From Nanobdellota archaeon (GTDB lineage: Archaea > Nanobdellota > Nanobdellia > Pacearchaeales > GW2011-AR1): a DNA stretch of 6,909 bases. The translations under genes and the position numbers were made by a program. The DNA lies in the NCBI GenBank assembly GCA_030704765.1, contig JAUYDD010000026.1, positions 1 to 6,909 on the forward strand, in the 5' to 3' direction. Positions 5,826-6,909 of this stretch are shown one piece after another. How positions within the stretch are numbered: the stretch's first letter is position 1; each line of letters starts with the position of its first letter. A model generated the notes under the pieces. It was not told the origin of the DNA. It ran no database searches and saw only the letters and a program-made list of their open reading frames with translations.

Positions 5826-5942
5826 ATATCAAAAAAACAATGTGCCACCACATGTCAGAAATCAAAGATTTCTGAGCACCCTAAAAATCCCCTGAAAGAT
5901 TTTTAGTGTCTTAAAAGGTGTGGTGGATTGTTTTTTTGATAT
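5826..5942 (+). ncRNA. Element B: compact, fully closed copy of the structured family
   Basis: The two ends are perfect reverse complements over 16 bases: ATATCAAAAAAACAAT (5826-5841) and ATTGTTTTTTTGATAT (5927-5942). After a 3-base bulge (GTG) the stem continues with CCACCACA (5845-5852) and TGTGGTGG (5919-5926), 24 pairs in all. Inside are two perfect 9-bp hairpins, TCAGAAATC with GATTTCTGA (5855-5875) and CTAAAAATC with GATTTTTAG (5881-5906), joined by GCACC and followed by TGTCTTAAAAGG. That order of hairpin, [A/G]CACC, hairpin, TCTTAAAAG is the same as the 3' module of elements A and C with different stem sequences. The T run at the right end could terminate transcription. I see only weak upstream TATA candidates. 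Orientation is assigned from the shared linkers. Confidence 0.55.
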
Positions 5943-5944
5943 GG

Positions 5945-6033
5945 ATAACTGCATTGGTTATGTCTCAGTATAGTGCAGTTATACAGATAGAGAACTGCAA
6001 GATATATGTAACATAAGCTACGCAGTTCTCTAT
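5945..6033. repeat. Two adjacent hairpins with interchangeable AACTGCA arms
   Basis: Hairpin 1 pairs ATAACTGCA (5945-5953) with TGCAGTTAT (5974-5982). Hairpin 2 pairs ATAGAGAACTGC (5987-5998) with GCAGTTCTCTAT (6022-6033). All four arms share the AACTGC/GCAGTT core, so the second arm of hairpin 1 can instead pair with the first arm of hairpin 2 (TGCAGTT with AACTGCA). The loops also contain complementary TTATGT (5958-5963) and ACATAA (6011-6016). They directly follow element B and precede the promoter of the 6103 gene. Confidence 0.7.
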
Positions 6034-6073
6034 ATAATACATAAAAAAATCAAGGCATTATTTTTTAACAAAC

Positions 6074-6082
6074 TTTAAATAA
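6074..6082 (+). promoter_or_regulatory. TATA box of the Cys-rich membrane protein gene
   Basis: TTTAAATAA is centred about 25 bases before the ATG at 6103, predicting a leaderless transcript and supporting that start codon. The hairpins at 5945-6033 lie upstream of this start and so would not be in the leader. Confidence 0.55.
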
Positions 6083-6102
6083 TCTTTTTTCTTACATAAT
6101 AC

Positions 6103-6606
6103 ATGGAAGAAAAAAGGGGAATAAAGAAATTTCTTGAAGACCAAGGATATGAAAACATCAAATATAGGATTGCTATATCTTTGATAATACTTATCATTGC
6201 TATAATGATATTTTTAATATTCATACTAGCCTTTTATTCTAAGAAATGTTCTGATGAAAATTGTTTTTTTAGTTCTTTAAATGTTTGTAAAAGAGTAAAT
6301 TTTATCAAAGAAGATTCCCAATCTGCATGGCGATATAATATCCAAGGTGAAGCAGGAAACCTATGCAAAGTAGATATAGTGCTATTAAAAATGAAAGAGG
6401 GAGGGTATGATACAGAAAAACTTCAAAATGAAAAAATGACTTGCATAATCCCTAAAAAATTACAAGGATATCCTGAAGAAGACCTCTCAAAATGTTCTGG
6501 AAAACTAAAAGAAGATATACAAGAAATAATCATACAAAAGATGCATAATTACTTATTACAGAATTGCGGTGAGATAAAAAAAGAATTTAATATGTCCATA
6601 AATTGA
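6103..6606 (+). CDS. Membrane-anchored Cys-rich protein of unknown function
   Basis: This 167-residue protein has a short basic and acidic N-terminus, one strongly hydrophobic helix at about 22-45, then an ectodomain with seven Cys (49, 54, 62, 88, 114, 131, 155). The helix is followed by KK, so the anchor alone does not settle the topology, but the Cys content suggests the C-terminal part is outside and disulfide-bonded. Recognisable blocks are CKRVNFI, W-Y-I-GE-GNLC (76-88), KMTCIIP (111-117) and a C-terminal amphipathic helix KEDIQEIIIQKMHNYLLQNC. I recall similar blocks in uncharacterised proteins from small-genome archaea, but I cannot name a family. The likely leaderless promoter fixes the start. 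The TGA stop sits inside the left arm of a large hairpin at 6600-6655. Confidence 0.78.
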   Translation: MEEKRGIKKFLEDQGYENIKYRIAISLIILIIAIMIFLIFILAFYSKKCSDENCFFSSLNVCKRVNFIKEDSQSAWRYNIQGEAGNLCKVDIVLLKMKEGGYDTEKLQNEKMTCIIPKKLQGYPEEDLSKCSGKLKEDIQEIIIQKMHNYLLQNCGEIKKEFNMSIN

Positions 6607-6655
6607 TAACTCCATAATTTATTATGGAGCGTATTAAAGATACAGTTATCAATTT
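6600..6655 (+). terminator. Three-way-junction structure at the end of the 6103 gene
   Basis: A perfect 12-bp stem, AAATTGATAACT (6600-6611) with AGTTATCAATTT (6644-6655), encloses two smaller hairpins: CCATAA (6612-6617) with TTATGG (6622-6627), and GTAT with ATAC (6631-6643). The gene's stop codon lies in the left arm. It may end or stabilise the transcript, but the T run after it is short (TTTT), so the terminator role is uncertain. Its plan, a long stem closing two hairpins, resembles element B without sequence similarity. Confidence 0.5.
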
Positions 6656-6658
6656 TGG

Positions 6659-6728
6659 ATCATCCAAAAAACAAGTGCCTGTCACAAACCCACACATTTA
6701 TGTGTGGGTGGCACATTGTTTTTTTGAT
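6659..6728 (-). ncRNA. Isolated 5' module of the element family
   Basis: Read on the minus strand, this begins ATCAAAAAAACAATGTGCC, the same opening as elements A and B. It continues with a perfect 8-bp hairpin CCCACACA-TAAA-TGTGTGGG, then GTTTGTGACAGGCAC and TTGTTTTTTGGAT. GTGCC pairs with GGCAC, and CAAAAAACAA-like arms pair with TTGTTTTTT, closing the unit. Element A has the same order at 4788-4904, with one extra 15-bp stem-loop inserted between GTTTGTGA and CAGGC and a changed but still paired top of the first hairpin. No 3' module follows on this strand. Confidence 0.5.
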
Positions 6729-6768
6729 TTTGAAGTCTTAGATAGATAATACAATTTCAATATTATTA

Positions 6769-6909
6769 ATGTCAGAAATTAAACCACATCTTTTAAGACC
6801 AGCAAAATTATTTTTTGCGTACCTTACTTATTTTAATATGTAGAAAGCAAAAATAATTTTGGGGGTGCTCAAGAACCAAACACACCATGGAATTTATTCC
6901 ATGGTTCTT
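6769..6909 (-). ncRNA. Element C: 3' part of a second large copy, cut by the window edge
   Basis: On the minus strand this matches the end of element A. It contains the 89-bp block (6877-6789) with one difference, then a weaker match GATGTGGTTTAATTTCTGAC against GAGGAGGTTTATTTTCCGAC of A. Upstream lies hairpin CCATGGAAT with ATTCCATGG (6904-6885), where A has CATGTGTT with AACACATG; three of the four changed pairs differ on both strands and keep pairing. The outer arm AAGAACC pairs with GGTTCTT as in A. The 5' part is outside the window. Confidence 0.55.

Overview
The window looks like a piece of an AT-rich archaeal chromosome, most likely from a small-genome DPANN lineage such as Woesearchaeota or Pacearchaeota. 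The domain is clear: it holds a complete archaeal EF-1alpha (aEF1A) and a complete archaeal-type DnaG with a TOPRIM core, and most genes have TATA boxes placed for leaderless or short-leader transcripts. The phylum is inferred from base composition, gene style and the kind of small membrane protein present, not from a marker comparison.

Layout. 1-908 (minus) is an insertion-sequence transposase with a zinc ribbon and a DDE core. It is split by a one-base frame change near 617 and runs off the left edge. 909-1338 holds the IS promoter, an inverted repeat, and a structured segment (element D) just before the EF-1alpha promoter. 1339-2625 is EF-1alpha. 2665-3330 encodes a one-helix membrane protein with a long charged helical region. 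3382-4560 (minus) is dnaG, converging on it. From 4561 to the end the window is mostly intergenic structure with three small genes: a 23-residue, extremely acidic microprotein (5259-5330) with its own promoter, ribosome binding site and terminator; an unrecognised 123-residue protein (5396-5767, minus); and a 167-residue, Cys-rich, membrane-anchored protein (6103-6606).

The most notable content is a family of apparently undescribed structured elements. Copy A (4788-5140, plus), compact copy B (5826-5942, plus), partial copy C (6769-6909, minus, running off the edge) and a lone 5' module (6659-6728, minus) share the start ATCAAAAAAACA followed by an ACC-rich stem, and/or a 3' module: hairpin, then [A/G]CACC, then hairpin, then a conserved TCTTAAAAG linker followed by a G-rich stretch. 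Copies A and C share an 89-bp block with one mismatch. In the next hairpin their stems differ, but both strands change together so pairing is kept. Element D is a diverged relative of the middle module of A. A has good TATA boxes just upstream. I read these as a multicopy structured RNA, or a palindromic mobile element acting through folded DNA or RNA; sequence alone does not decide between the two.

The genes do not form one pathway. EF-1alpha serves translation; dnaG serves RNA processing (exosome) and/or priming. The region after dnaG is an accessory, repeat-rich stretch. The 89-bp inverted blocks flank about 1.67 kb containing the three small genes.
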